64,000 nt of DNA, taken from an uncultured Aquimarina sp. GTDB taxonomy: Bacteria; Bacteroidota; Bacteroidia; Flavobacteriales; Flavobacteriaceae. Where the stretch lies: contig CANLOW010000003.1 of NCBI GenBank assembly GCA_947493035.1, forward strand, positions 124,001 through 188,000, read 5' to 3'. Below the pieces are notes generated by a model. It made no database searches. It was not told the DNA's origin and was given only the letters and a program-made list of their open reading frames with translations. Within the stretch, counting starts at the first letter, position 1, and every line of letters starts with the position of its first letter. Of the stretch, positions 28,008-38,186 are shown one piece after another. Made by a program: the position numbers and the translations under genes.

Positions 28008-28466
28008 CTACAATTGAAAATCATTTATTTGCCTTAAGCCTTCACCTATTGCAAAACTCACTGCATTAGCTATATTAAAGCTTCTAATCTTGTCAGTAGT
28101 AGGGATGCTTATATGCTCACTAAACTGATCTAAAATATGATCAGGAAGCCCCTTAGATTCTTGACCAAAAACCAACCAATCACCTTCCTCATAGTTCGGT
28201 TTCAAAAAACTTTGTTTAGCGCGTGCACTAAATAAAAAAACACGATTAACATCAGGAACTACAGCTTTCCACTCTTCAAAATCAGCATATTCTTTCACCT
28301 TTAACTGAGGCCAATAATCTAAGCCAGATCGTTTCAACTGCTTATCCGTAATTTCAAACCCTAAAGGATGTATTAGATGTAATCTACAATTCGTCCCTAA
28401 ACACAATCGCCCTATATTCCCTGTATTATTAGGGATTTCGGGGTATACTAATACTATATTCAACAT
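28008..28466 (-). CDS. trmL: tRNA (cytidine(34)-2'-O)-methyltransferase
   Basis: SPOUT-class methyltransferase that modifies the wobble base of tRNA-Leu. ATG 28466 gives MLNIVLVYPEIPNNTGNIGR, the canonical TrmL start; the 11-residue upstream extension overlaps the MOSC gene and is rejected. The 152-residue length is typical. Motifs NTGNIGRLC, LVFGQESKGLP and SIPTTDKIRSFNIANAVSFAI build the trefoil-knot SAM site. It starts one base after the MOSC stop codon (TAAT-ATG), so the pair is co-transcribed. Confidence 0.93.
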   Translation of the reverse strand: MLNIVLVYPEIPNNTGNIGRLCLGTNCRLHLIHPLGFEITDKQLKRSGLDYWPQLKVKEYADFEEWKAVVPDVNRVFLFSARAKQSFLKPNYEEGDWLVFGQESKGLPDHILDQFSEHISIPTTDKIRSFNIANAVSFAIGEGLRQINDFQL

Positions 28467-28467
28467 A

Positions 28468-29100
28468 TTATAATCTCTTTTTGATATCTTCCTTAGCACT
28501 ATCTGGCACTAATTCGCAATTCAATATTTTATTTATCTTGGATGTGAAAATTTCCTTTTGATATAAGGTTTCAAAAATATCTAAAATCGTTGGGGATGTA
28601 GACGCTTCACTTATCAATATTAATTCATCACCTTTTTTGACTAAACCACTTTCTATCACCCTTACATAACTACCAGAATAAGTTGTATTGATAAATTGTT
28701 TCAAAATAGCTTGTGTTCCCATTCTGACCCCTAATTTAAAACAGGGTTGTCTAGGTTGAGAAATCTCTATAATAGCTTCTCCTACCTTATAGCGATCTCC
28801 CACTTTTAACGCTTTTTCATTCAAGCCATCAATAGTTAGATTCTCTCCAAACATTCCATATTCCCACACCAAGTCTGGATACAAAGGCCTCCAGTATTCA
28901 TAAGCCTCGCTACTGTACAAATAACAAGCCTTATCAATACCTCCATGAAATCGGCGATCTACAACATCATCATGTTTTACATCTTCTTGTTCTAAATATA
29001 TGCCTTCGTCTATATGAGATTTATAAATCCCTGTCTCTATATTCTTCCCTCTATATTTAATAATCCGTTTACTTCCAATGTTTGTTGCTAGTACTTTCAT
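28468..29100 (-). CDS. MOSC-domain protein, YiiM-like
   Basis: A 210-residue protein with the MOSC (molybdenum cofactor sulfurase C-terminal) fold. DRRFHGGIDKACYLYSSEAY, GMFGENLTIDGL and QPRQPCFKLGVRMG, with the conserved Cys, are the family blocks. A short helical YiiM-type tail follows at about 160-210. YiiM proteins use Moco to reduce N-hydroxylated compounds; whether this one does is inferred from its similarity. No molybdopterin genes are near. Confidence 0.88.
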   Translation of the reverse strand: MKVLATNIGSKRIIKYRGKNIETGIYKSHIDEGIYLEQEDVKHDDVVDRRFHGGIDKACYLYSSEAYEYWRPLYPDLVWEYGMFGENLTIDGLNEKALKVGDRYKVGEAIIEISQPRQPCFKLGVRMGTQAILKQFINTTYSGSYVRVIESGLVKKGDELILISEASTSPTILDIFETLYQKEIFTSKINKILNCELVPDSAKEDIKKRL

Positions 29101-29240
29101 ATTCGCATGTTATTATTTTGAAGTTTGTTACACAATCAAGTAATGGTAATGTTTTGTTAATTACTCTAAAATACTACCCTATCTGGTTTATAAGCTTCAA
29201 AAATCTAAAAAAATGAACATTCGACCATCACGAATAGTAG

Positions 29241-29248
29241 TATATTTG
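29241..29248 (+). promoter_or_regulatory. Flavobacterial -7 element TATATTTG before the acyltransferase-like gene
   Basis: TATATTTG fits the TAnnTTTG consensus exactly and lies 28 bp before ATG 29276. No well-spaced TTG is seen upstream. Confidence 0.4.
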
Positions 29249-29275
29249 AATACCTAAAAATAGAAATAAGTGTGT

Positions 29276-30394
29276 ATGATTTCCATAGAAGAAATTCATC
29301 ATAAAAAAGATTTTTTACAGTTCATAAAATTCCCCAACGAGCTTTATAAGGACAATCCTTATTATGTCCCTGCCATCATAAAAGAGGAATTAACTGCTTT
29401 GATAAAAGAAGAGAATCCTGTTTACAACAATGCTAAAGCTGCTTTCTATCTTGCTAAAAAAGATAATAAAGTAGTAGGTCGAGTAGCTGCGATTATCAAT
29501 CATATCGAAGTCGAAGAACAACAAAAACCTAAAGTGCGTTTTGGTTGGCTAGATATGATTGATGATATTGAAGTCACTAAAAGCCTTCTAAATACGGTAA
29601 TTGAATTCGGAAAAAAGCATCAACTAGAATACATAGAAGGACCTGTTGGATTTTCTCAGATGGACAAGGCTGGTATGCTTACAAAAGGATTTGAAGAATT
29701 AAATACGATGATCACTTGGTACAATGCTCCTTATTATGCGGAGCATCTAAAAACCTTAGGTTATGAAGATGGAGCTACTTGGGTCGAATATAAAATTCAA
29801 ATCCCTGAAAGTATACGTCCTAAAGTTGTAAAGGTTAGTGAAATTATCAAAAAGCGTTATGGATTACGTTTGTTACGATTCAAAAACAGCAAAGAAATTA
29901 TTCCCCATGTGAATAAAATGTTTGAATTAATTAACAAAACGTACAGCAGTTTACAAACCTACGTCCCTATACAACAATATCAAATAGATCATTACAAAAA
30001 GAAATACATTCCTTTCATAAACCCTAAATACATTACATGTGTAACGAATAGTGAAGGAAAAATTGTTGCTTTTTCTATAATAATGCCTTCATTTTCTAAA
30101 GCACTACAAAAAGCAAACGGTAAGCTTTTTCCTTTCGGGTTTTATCATATTCTAAAAGCACAACGCAAGAATGATACTGCCGCTTTTTACCTAATAGGAG
30201 TTGACCCTGAATATCAAAACAAGGGAGTTGTAGCGCTTATTTTTAAAGAAATGAATGTCGTCTTTTTAGCTAACGGAATTACCAAAGTAGAAACTAACCC
30301 TGAATTAATTGAAAATAAAGCAATACAAGCTTTATGGAAAGATTACGACTCAATACAACACAAGCAAAGACAAACTTTTAAAAAATACTTTTAA
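29276..30394 (+). CDS. GNAT-like acyltransferase of unknown substrate
   Basis: A 372-residue protein. ATG 29276 is preferred over the GTG two codons upstream. The N-terminal NELYKDNPYYVP and the block LEYIEGPVGFSQMDKAGML recall large GNAT-fold proteins of Bacteroidota. The C-terminal FYLIGVDPEYQNKGVVALIF is a classical GNAT motif A (Q/RxxGxx). No N-terminal membrane segment is seen. Aminoacyl or acyl-lipid transfer is possible but unproven. The aquaporin gene starts 10 bp after the stop and is probably co-transcribed. Confidence 0.7.
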   Translation: MISIEEIHHKKDFLQFIKFPNELYKDNPYYVPAIIKEELTALIKEENPVYNNAKAAFYLAKKDNKVVGRVAAIINHIEVEEQQKPKVRFGWLDMIDDIEVTKSLLNTVIEFGKKHQLEYIEGPVGFSQMDKAGMLTKGFEELNTMITWYNAPYYAEHLKTLGYEDGATWVEYKIQIPESIRPKVVKVSEIIKKRYGLRLLRFKNSKEIIPHVNKMFELINKTYSSLQTYVPIQQYQIDHYKKKYIPFINPKYITCVTNSEGKIVAFSIIMPSFSKALQKANGKLFPFGFYHILKAQRKNDTAAFYLIGVDPEYQNKGVVALIFKEMNVVFLANGITKVETNPELIENKAIQALWKDYDSIQHKQRQTFKKYF

Positions 30395-30403
30395 AATACT
30401 AAT

Positions 30404-31069
30404 ATGAATTTAAGAAATTACATTGCCGAATGCTTAGGGACTTTTATTCTCGTCTTTTGTGGAACTGCATCTATGGCTATCAATGAAGTTACTGGTGGTG
30501 CCGTAACCCATGTTGGTATTGGAATTACTTGGGGGTTTATAGTCATTGCTTTAATTTATGCTTTTGGAGAAATCTCTGGAGCTCATTTTAACCCAGCAGT
30601 AACTATAGCTTTTGCTTATGCCAAAAAATTCCCTTGGAAAGAAGTACCTAAATACATCTTATTCCAAATTATCGGAGGTATTTTAGCCAGCCTAATGGTT
30701 GTATATTTATTTCCCGAAAGTGAAACTTTAGGTGGTACGCGAACTATACTCAGTCCTGAAAAAGCTTTTATATTAGAATTACTATTAACCTTTTTCTTAA
30801 TGCTCGTTATCATCAATGTATCAACAGGCTCTAAAGAAACCGGAATGATGGCAGGTATTGCTATTGGTGGTGTAGTAATGTTAGAAGCACTTTTCGCAGG
30901 ACCTATGACTAATGCTTCTATGAATCCCGTTCGTTCACTAGCACCTGCTTTGGTATCTGGCTATTGGACGAATTTATGGTTATATTTAGTAGCTCCAGTA
31001 ATTGGTGCAATTCTTGCGGTACTTTCTTGTAAATTAATAAAAGCTGACAATTGCTGCGATCACTGCTAA
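30404..31069 (+). CDS. MIP-family aquaporin / glycerol channel
   Basis: A 221-residue protein with six predicted membrane helices. The first half-helix motif is canonical (SGAHFNPAVT) and the second is SMNPVRSLAPAL, with Val replacing the usual Ala of NPA. The Arg after NPV is the selectivity-filter Arg. The length is that of aquaporins rather than of long GlpF, and no glpK or glpD lies nearby, so the permeant is unknown. The C-terminus ends in an unusual cluster, DNCCDHC. A metalloprotease gene follows 13 bp on. Confidence 0.9.
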   Translation: MNLRNYIAECLGTFILVFCGTASMAINEVTGGAVTHVGIGITWGFIVIALIYAFGEISGAHFNPAVTIAFAYAKKFPWKEVPKYILFQIIGGILASLMVVYLFPESETLGGTRTILSPEKAFILELLLTFFLMLVIINVSTGSKETGMMAGIAIGGVVMLEALFAGPMTNASMNPVRSLAPALVSGYWTNLWLYLVAPVIGAILAVLSCKLIKADNCCDHC

Positions 31070-31082
31070 TCTTTTTTTGCTC

Positions 31083-33623
31083 ATGAAAAAATATTTTTTT
31101 TTAATTTCCTTGCTATTATACTTAAATGGAATAGCACAAGATATTTGGAAGCCTCGCCGAACTCAACATTCTTTTATTCTAGATAAAGCAATGTTAGAGC
31201 ATCAATTAGACATGTTAATTGATGAGAAAAGCGAATTTGAGCTAATTCCATTTCCAACACAAAATGGCGCCTTAAAAGATTTTAAAATATATTTACATGA
31301 AGCAATGTCTAAAGAACTACGAAAGAAGTTCCCTTATATTCATTCTTTTGCTGGACAATCTTTAGATGGCAGTATTCATATTACGATTAGTTGCACTAAA
31401 GATCATTTTAGCATTAGGCTTATAGATAAAGGAAAACCCTTTAGTCTTATTCATAAAAAGAATATGACTTATATTTTAAAAGCCGATAACAAAGAGCAAC
31501 TTCGAGGATTTAAATGTAATACCGCTCACAAGCAAACTAATACTTCAAAAAAAGATTTACAATCTCAACGATTTTATGTTCCTGATTACTTACCTGATGG
31601 ACAATTAAGAACCTTGCGTTTTGCCGTAGCTGTTACGGGAGAAACTTCTGATTATTTTATCAATAAAGCTCAGTTGCAAAATGCAAGTATTACAGAAAAA
31701 AAAGCAGCAGTACTTCAAGGAATCCAAACTAGCGTAAACAATATTAATATTGCTTTAGAAAGAGACTTGGGCGTTAGATTAATTTTAATTGACCGAAGTG
31801 AAGATTTAATTTTTTTAGATCGAGATACTGATCCTTTTCAAGATGTTAACACAACAAGTACTGGACAAATAAGTAGTCGAGCCAATGACTATATAATCAA
31901 TACGATAGGATCTGATAATTTTGACATTGGCCATATCATAACTTCTCCTAGAAATGGTGCTGGTGGTGAGGCTGTAGTAGCGAGTCTTTGTAGTCCATTT
32001 AAAGCAGAAGCTATAACAGCATCAAGTGAGCCTGAAGGTTTTTCTTTTGAATTTACCTTATTTGCTCATGAAATTGGACACCAACTTGGTGGAAACCACA
32101 CTCAAAATGCCAACTGTCAACGAAATTCAAGTACAGCAGTTGAAGTAAGTAGCGGAACTACCATTATGGGATATTCAGGAGCTTGTGGCGCCTTGGATGT
32201 ACAAGAATCTAGTGATCCATTTTTTCACAATGTTAGTATTGATCAAATCATAGACACCTTAGCAGCAAAAGAAGTATTTGATACTTCTTGTGTTTTTGAA
32301 AAAACAACTATCGACAATAATCTTCCACAAGTCTCGATTTTACCTAATGATCACTTTATCCCTGTAGGGACTCCTTTTTACCTTGATATAACAGCTACTG
32401 ACCTTGATGGAGATAACTTAACGTATAGCTGGGAGCAATTAGATATTGACGTAGGATCTAGTCCTCCTGTAGCAGATCAATTAGTAGGTCCTCAATTTAG
32501 AGTTCTTAACCCAACAACTAATTCTCGAAGAGATTTCCCTTCTAACATCGTAAGTTCTGAATTTGAAGTATTACCTACTCGAGAACGATCTATGTCATTC
32601 AATGTTATCGTTAGAGATGGTAAACCTCTAGGTATCGGATATTCAAACATTACCCTAGTTAATACAGTTGGGGACACTCCTTTTACAGTAAAAATTCCTT
32701 CAATAGAAGATAATCTTGAGACCGCTGAATTTACACAAAGAGATACCGTAGAACTTACTTGGGCTGTTGGTATTACTGACCAAAATGTCATAAATACAAC
32801 GGATGTCAGTATTTCTCTTGTTAACCTTGAAACTAGTGAAGAAAAGCTTATCATCGAATCTACACCTAATGATGGTACTGAAAATGTTGTTTTACCGCTT
32901 GATTTTGAAGGTGAAGGATTTAGATTAAAAGTTAGTGCTATTGACAACATTTTTTACAATGTAAGTAATCCCTTCAAAATAAACCCCACAAACAATAGAG
33001 ATATAGAAGTATTCAATCACCAAAACAAAACATCTAATCATCTGATTTTTAACATAAAAAAGTCATCAACAATTGTTAATACAAGTCAAATAATTCTTAC
33101 TTTTACAGAAGAGATATCAGATGAAGTGTTAAATTTATCGACAATAAGCCCTGAGATTTCGTTTAATGGTATTAATTACGAAGCTTTAACTACTAATACA
33201 ATTGAAGCTTCTAGTTTTGAAAATGATTTTCAAATACGAGTACCATTCAACTTAACCAACGGTAATCGAAATATTGAAAAACTAACACTCGGTGTAGAAA
33301 TTACAAGTGATACTACAAGTTCTAAAGTAAACAGTACCGGTAGTACTGTACCTTTAGAATTGTCTTTTAAAGACAGTATATCACTATTTCCTATACCTAC
33401 AACTGCTGACGATTTTGTTACTATACGATCGTCGTTTACCTTAATAAATGGCGATTTAATCGAAATTTCATTTATTGACATACATGGGCAACTTGTAAAA
33501 AAATTAATGATATCTGAAACTGAGGAACAGATAAGTGTTTCGAGCTTAGCTTCAGGTGTATATTTTCTTCAGTTAGTGAAGAATGGTAAAGACACTGCTA
33601 ATTTCAAAATTCTTATCCAATGA
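31083..33623 (+). CDS. Secreted reprolysin-like zinc metalloprotease with type IX sorting domain
   Basis: An 846-residue secreted peptidase. ATG 31083 gives the signal peptide MKKYFFLISLLLYLNGIAQ. A propeptide-like region spans about 20-165. The catalytic domain (about 170-410) carries the metzincin motif FAHEIGHQLGGNHTQ (His329, Glu330, His333, His339), with a downstream Met-turn-like IMGYSG. Ig-like modules follow, and about residues 770-846 form a type A T9SS sorting domain (LFPIPTTADDF ... LASGVYFLQLVKNGK). It lies 9 bp upstream of a paralogue with the same architecture, suggesting tandem duplication. Confidence 0.87.
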   Translation: MKKYFFLISLLLYLNGIAQDIWKPRRTQHSFILDKAMLEHQLDMLIDEKSEFELIPFPTQNGALKDFKIYLHEAMSKELRKKFPYIHSFAGQSLDGSIHITISCTKDHFSIRLIDKGKPFSLIHKKNMTYILKADNKEQLRGFKCNTAHKQTNTSKKDLQSQRFYVPDYLPDGQLRTLRFAVAVTGETSDYFINKAQLQNASITEKKAAVLQGIQTSVNNINIALERDLGVRLILIDRSEDLIFLDRDTDPFQDVNTTSTGQISSRANDYIINTIGSDNFDIGHIITSPRNGAGGEAVVASLCSPFKAEAITASSEPEGFSFEFTLFAHEIGHQLGGNHTQNANCQRNSSTAVEVSSGTTIMGYSGACGALDVQESSDPFFHNVSIDQIIDTLAAKEVFDTSCVFEKTTIDNNLPQVSILPNDHFIPVGTPFYLDITATDLDGDNLTYSWEQLDIDVGSSPPVADQLVGPQFRVLNPTTNSRRDFPSNIVSSEFEVLPTRERSMSFNVIVRDGKPLGIGYSNITLVNTVGDTPFTVKIPSIEDNLETAEFTQRDTVELTWAVGITDQNVINTTDVSISLVNLETSEEKLIIESTPNDGTENVVLPLDFEGEGFRLKVSAIDNIFYNVSNPFKINPTNNRDIEVFNHQNKTSNHLIFNIKKSSTIVNTSQIILTFTEEISDEVLNLSTISPEISFNGINYEALTTNTIEASSFENDFQIRVPFNLTNGNRNIEKLTLGVEITSDTTSSKVNSTGSTVPLELSFKDSISLFPIPTTADDFVTIRSSFTLINGDLIEISFIDIHGQLVKKLMISETEEQISVSSLASGVYFLQLVKNGKDTANFKILIQ

Positions 33624-33632
33624 TAAGAGTAT

Positions 33633-35927
33633 ATGAGCATATCGGTAAAGGTTTGGGTGATATTATATTACTTTATTGCAGGGAGTATATCTCTAACTGC
33701 TAACACCACTAGTACTCATTTTTTTTTACCCTACACCAAAACTCAACTATCTAAAAATCAGTTGTTTAAAAAAAATACTGATTTTAACCATCTAGATTCA
33801 TTAGGTTTTAAATGCAACCAAATACCATCTCCAAGAGCTAGCAAGTCACTGTTAAACAAAAAGGTTTTAAATACTAATGAACCTATTATTATTCGGATAG
33901 CTATTATTGCTTCTCCTAAGTATTCAAATTACTTCATTGAAAAGTATAACGCGCAGCAGGAAACTATTGCTAACCAGAAGTTAATTATTAAAAAAGAACT
34001 TCAAAGATCTATTGAAGAAGTAAATAAAGTAGCTTTAAGGGATCTTAATATTCAACTTCAACTCATCGATGAAATCGAAAAACTAATATTTGTAAATCCA
34101 GATATATTATTCTCACATATCAAGAATCATTTTGACGCTCTGGAAGTTGCTCGCGAATTGATCCCTAAAACTATCGCTTCCGAAGACTATGACATAGGAC
34201 ATATTTTCACTACTCATCTAGGCGGTGCTTCTGGTAGAAATACAGCTTTCACAGAAAAAAAGTGGCAAGGAAGTACAGGAGCTAGTATTCCCGAAGGAGC
34301 AAAATTTAATATTGATTTTTTTGCTCATGAAATTGGACATCAACTAGGAGCCTCTCATACTCAAAATGCTGACTGTGCAAGAAATGATGAATCATCTGTA
34401 GAATTAAATAGTGGTATTAGCATTATGAGTTATGCTGGTATATGCTCTTTAAAAAATTCTAATGTCAGTCACCGTAGTGCTCCTTTTTTCCATGCTTTAA
34501 GCATCAATCAAGTGAATGAACATTTGAATTTGTATTTTGATAAGTCACAACAAGAACAACAACTCAACATTAGTAATATTCCTAATTACAGTATTCCTGT
34601 GGATACCCCTTTTGAAATTGAAATTTTAACCGATTTTATACAAAAAAACATTTATTACAATTGCGAACAAATAGATATTAAAAAGAAAGATCAAGATGAA
34701 ATTAAAGATTCGCAAACAGGCCCAGCATTTATATCACCCGAACTTTCATTAAAGAATACTATATATTTCCCTCCAGTTGTAGATGTAATAAACAACAACT
34801 TTTATCAAGAATTTAATAGTTTATCTAAACTTCCTAGAGATTATTCATTTAAGGCTACCATAAGAAAAGTCCAGAAAAATATTCAACTGTATGATGACAC
34901 TGAATTTCAAGTTACTACACATGGAAATAAACCATTTAAAGTAACCTCTCAACAAACTGAAAATATCATATGGAAATCAAATGAAACCTATGAAATCACC
35001 TGGAATGCAGATAGTGTTAAAAAATCTCCCATTAATTGTCAATTTGTAGATATAAGTTTATCACTGGATGGATTGCATTTTGATGTTGATATTGCAAAAA
35101 AAATTCCAAATACTGGGTCTTTTTTATTTACTGTCCCAAGTAATATTGAAGGGGTCAACTGTCGTATTAAAGTAAAATCGTACGACAATATTTTTTATGC
35201 TTTAAATAAAAATACTTTTTCAATAAACAATAAAATTACTACTACCTATGACTCGAAAAACAATGGCTCAATAATCGATAATTACAATAATATGTTTATT
35301 GATAAAGAGTTTGAAGACGATGGTATTGAAATCTCATTGTTGCTTACTAGTGGAAATTACGAAAACCTAGATATCCAGCTCATCACTCCTAATGAAAAGG
35401 TATTTCAATTATTCAATTTAAAATGCGAAACATATCTCGAAACTTTCGATGCCACTTTTTTAAGTGATTGGTTTAAAAATAACACAAAGGCTTTCGAATA
35501 CGATTTATGCTCTGATAATATCATCGGCTCCTACCCTTTTCTAACGAAAGTTGAAAACATTAGCACCTATGGAAATTGGCAACTTTTAGTGAGAAACCGT
35601 GAAGAATTTACTCCTGAAATTGTAGAGTCCTGGAATATTCGTTTTCGAGGTAATGCTAAAAAAATTAAACCTTCACTCACAGAAGGCAATCAAACAACAA
35701 TCTATCCAAATCCTTCTGATGGGAAGATTCGTGTTGGCAATCAAACATTCAGTAAGTATATCACAAAAGGTATTGTGCTTAATACTTTCGGTGATATCAC
35801 ACATCGATTCACTTTAAACCTACAAAATGAACAAGAAGTAAATTTGAATCAACTAAATTCGGGTGTATATTTTATAAAACTTTCCAATTCAGCTTATACA
35901 GAGGTCAAAAAAATAATTATTGATTAA
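33633..35927 (+). CDS. Second secreted reprolysin-like metalloprotease with P-domain and type IX sorting domain
   Basis: A 764-residue paralogue of the upstream gene, with a hydrophobic N-terminus acting as signal peptide. The zinc site FFAHEIGHQLGASHTQ (His232, Glu233, His236, His242) and Met-turn IMSYAG are intact. Unlike its neighbour it has a proprotein-convertase P-domain-like module at about 545-670 (DGIEISLLLTSG ... GNWQLLVRNREEF ... WNIRFRGNA). The C-terminal sorting domain is IYPNPSDGKIRVG ... LNSGVYFIKLSNS. The two genes are 9 bp apart and probably co-transcribed. A substrate difference is inference. Confidence 0.85.
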   Translation: MSISVKVWVILYYFIAGSISLTANTTSTHFFLPYTKTQLSKNQLFKKNTDFNHLDSLGFKCNQIPSPRASKSLLNKKVLNTNEPIIIRIAIIASPKYSNYFIEKYNAQQETIANQKLIIKKELQRSIEEVNKVALRDLNIQLQLIDEIEKLIFVNPDILFSHIKNHFDALEVARELIPKTIASEDYDIGHIFTTHLGGASGRNTAFTEKKWQGSTGASIPEGAKFNIDFFAHEIGHQLGASHTQNADCARNDESSVELNSGISIMSYAGICSLKNSNVSHRSAPFFHALSINQVNEHLNLYFDKSQQEQQLNISNIPNYSIPVDTPFEIEILTDFIQKNIYYNCEQIDIKKKDQDEIKDSQTGPAFISPELSLKNTIYFPPVVDVINNNFYQEFNSLSKLPRDYSFKATIRKVQKNIQLYDDTEFQVTTHGNKPFKVTSQQTENIIWKSNETYEITWNADSVKKSPINCQFVDISLSLDGLHFDVDIAKKIPNTGSFLFTVPSNIEGVNCRIKVKSYDNIFYALNKNTFSINNKITTTYDSKNNGSIIDNYNNMFIDKEFEDDGIEISLLLTSGNYENLDIQLITPNEKVFQLFNLKCETYLETFDATFLSDWFKNNTKAFEYDLCSDNIIGSYPFLTKVENISTYGNWQLLVRNREEFTPEIVESWNIRFRGNAKKIKPSLTEGNQTTIYPNPSDGKIRVGNQTFSKYITKGIVLNTFGDITHRFTLNLQNEQEVNLNQLNSGVYFIKLSNSAYTEVKKIIID

Positions 35928-36153
35928 ATTAACCACCTCTGAGCAAACCTTAAGGTATTATGTCTTTTGGAGATACCAATAAACAAGTATAAAAAAGATA
36001 CATATCATTCATAATAGCGTCGCTTCAGATAAGTCTTTAGACAATTTCTATTTTGAAGCTACTGATATAGCTATAAAACTTAAATGTTCAAAAGTTGTTA
36101 AATTCTCTTTTAATTAATTTCAAAACAACCTCAGTTTTCTTACTGCTTACATC

Positions 36154-36161
36154 TATATTTG
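36154..36161 (+). promoter_or_regulatory. Flavobacterial -7 element TATATTTG before dnaN
   Basis: TATATTTG matches TAnnTTTG and lies 22 bp before the dnaN ATG. The 256-bp gap upstream (35928-36183) also has a protein-like but startless frame at 35981-36117. Confidence 0.4.
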
Positions 36162-36183
36162 TAAGTAGCAAAAGATGTAAAAT

Positions 36184-37302
36184 ATGAGATTTATTGTTTC
36201 GAGTAATTATTTATTAAAACAATTACAATTTTTAGGAGGAGTTATCAATAACAATAATGCGTTACCAATACTCGATAATTTTTTATTTGAGTTAGATGGT
36301 ACTAGTCTTCAGCTTTCTGCTTCTGATTTAGAAACTACAATTATCTCTAAATTAGATGTAGAGTCTTCTGATAACGGTACCGTAGCTATTCCTGCTAAAT
36401 TATTATTAGAAACATTAAAAACGTTTCCCGAGCAGCCTCTAACTTTTACAATTAATGATAACAATACAATTGAAATTAGCTCTGAGCAAGGAAAATACTC
36501 TTTAGCTTATAGTAATGGTGAAGAATTTCCTAAAGCTATACAACTAGAGGATGCTAGTAGTACTGTAGTAAATTCTAGTATTTTATCTAGTGCAATTAGC
36601 AAAACTATTTTCGCTAGTGGAAATGATGAGCTTAGACCTGTAATGAGCGGTGTCTTTTTTCAGTTTTCACCACAAGAATTAACTTTTGTAGCTACTGATG
36701 CCCATAAATTAGTAAAATACTCTCGTACGGATGTAACTGCTGATAAAGTTGCTGAATTCATCATGCCTAAAAAGCCTTTAAATCTTTTAAAAGGTGTTTT
36801 AGCTACATTAGATGCTGATGTTACTATCGATTATAACGATTCTAACGCTAAGTTTACTTTTGACGGTGTCGAATTAATTTGCCGCTTAATTGATGGTAAA
36901 TACCCCAATTACGAAGCTGTAATCCCTAAAGAAAACCCAAATATACTTACAATGGATCGTAACCAGTTCCTTAGTTCTGTGAGAAGGGTTTCAATTTTTT
37001 CTAATAAAACAACACATCAAATCAGACTGAAAGTTTCAGGAGCAGAATTAAATATATCTGCTGAAGATATTGACTATTCAAATAAAGCTGAAGAGAGATT
37101 AACCTGTCAATTTGAAGGAGACGATATGCAAATCGGATTCAACTCTAGGTTTTTTGTTGAAATGCTAAATAATCTTGAATCTTCTGATGTGCAATTAGCT
37201 ATGTCTTTACCAAATAGAGCGGGTATCTTGACTCCTTTAGATGGTTTAGAAGATGGTGAAAATGTAACTATGCTTGTTATGCCTGTAATGTTGAACAACT
37301 AA
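36184..37302 (+). CDS. dnaN: DNA polymerase III beta subunit (sliding clamp)
   Basis: Ring-forming processivity clamp of the replicative polymerase. At 372 residues it has the standard three-domain length. The [32 protein letters not shown] start, [10 protein letters not shown], the FIMPKKPL region and the C-terminal [10 protein letters not shown] ending in the clamp-binding pocket strand are all typical. It is not beside dnaA or recF. Its stop overlaps the rmlA start by one base (TAATG at 37300-37304), so it appears to be the first gene of the rhamnose/KDO surface-glycan operon. Confidence 0.95.
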   Translation: MRFIVSSNYLLKQLQFLGGVINNNNALPILDNFLFELDGTSLQLSASDLETTIISKLDVESSDNGTVAIPAKLLLETLKTFPEQPLTFTINDNNTIEISSEQGKYSLAYSNGEEFPKAIQLEDASSTVVNSSILSSAISKTIFASGNDELRPVMSGVFFQFSPQELTFVATDAHKLVKYSRTDVTADKVAEFIMPKKPLNLLKGVLATLDADVTIDYNDSNAKFTFDGVELICRLIDGKYPNYEAVIPKENPNILTMDRNQFLSSVRRVSIFSNKTTHQIRLKVSGAELNISAEDIDYSNKAEERLTCQFEGDDMQIGFNSRFFVEMLNNLESSDVQLAMSLPNRAGILTPLDGLEDGENVTMLVMPVMLNN

Positions 37303-38186
37303 TGAAAGGGATTGTATTAGCAGGAGGAAGTGGAACTCGTTTATACCCTATAACAAAAGGGGTATCTAAACAGTTAACACCTGTTTATAACAAACCAATG
37401 ATCTACTACCCTATTTCTGCACTTATGCTTGCAGGAATAAAAGAGATTCTCATTATTTCAACACCACAAGATCTACCAGCCTTCAAACGTTTATTGGGTG
37501 ATGGTACAGATCTAGGTATTTCATTTGAATATGCTGAACAGGCACACCCTAATGGACTTGCAGAGGCTTTCATTATCGGTGAAGACTTTATTGGTGATGA
37601 TGGGGTATGTTTAATTCTTGGGGATAATATTTTCTATGGTCATGGACTACCCAATATGTTACACAGGGCTGTAGAAAATGTTTTAAAAAGTAATCAAGCT
37701 ACAGTTTTTGGCTACTATGTTAATGACCCTGAGCGCTATGGAGTTGTAGAATTCAATAAAAAAGGGGAAGTACTTAGCATAGAAGAAAAACCTGAAAACC
37801 CAAAAAGCAATTATGCAGTAGTAGGAGTATATTTTTACCCTAACGAAGTCATAAAAGTCGCTAAAAACATAAAACCCAGTAAAAGAGGTGAACTAGAAAT
37901 CACATCGATTAATCAACACTTCTTAACTACTAAAAAACTTGCTGTAGAATTAATGGGGAGAGGGTTTGCTTGGTTTGACACTGGCACACACGATTCTCTA
38001 CTGGAAGCAGCAAATTTTATTCAAACTATAGAAAAACGCCAAGGCTTAAAAATTGCTTGTATAGAAGAAATTGCTTTTGAAAAAAAGTATATTGATCAAC
38101 AACAATTACTACTATTAGCAGAGCCTTTATCTAAAAACGAGTACGGTTCTTATTTACAGCGTTTAGTACGAAAAAGAAATTCATGA
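37302..38186 (+). CDS. rmlA: Glucose-1-phosphate thymidylyltransferase
   Basis: First enzyme of dTDP-L-rhamnose synthesis (RfbA/RmlA), 294 residues. It begins with the nucleotide-binding [52 protein letters not shown] and [19 protein letters not shown] complete the active site and allosteric region. It is coupled to dnaN by TAATG and to rmlC by an ATGA overlap (38183-38186). Confidence 0.97.
   Translation: MKGIVLAGGSGTRLYPITKGVSKQLTPVYNKPMIYYPISALMLAGIKEILIISTPQDLPAFKRLLGDGTDLGISFEYAEQAHPNGLAEAFIIGEDFIGDDGVCLILGDNIFYGHGLPNMLHRAVENVLKSNQATVFGYYVNDPERYGVVEFNKKGEVLSIEEKPENPKSNYAVVGVYFYPNEVIKVAKNIKPSKRGELEITSINQHFLTTKKLAVELMGRGFAWFDTGTHDSLLEAANFIQTIEKRQGLKIACIEEIAFEKKYIDQQQLLLLAEPLSKNEYGSYLQRLVRKRNS

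Noticed and set aside
36184..37302. dnaN as a marker of the replication origin
   Set aside because: No dnaA, recF or gyrB and no DnaA-box cluster nearby; dnaN sits with surface-glycan genes.
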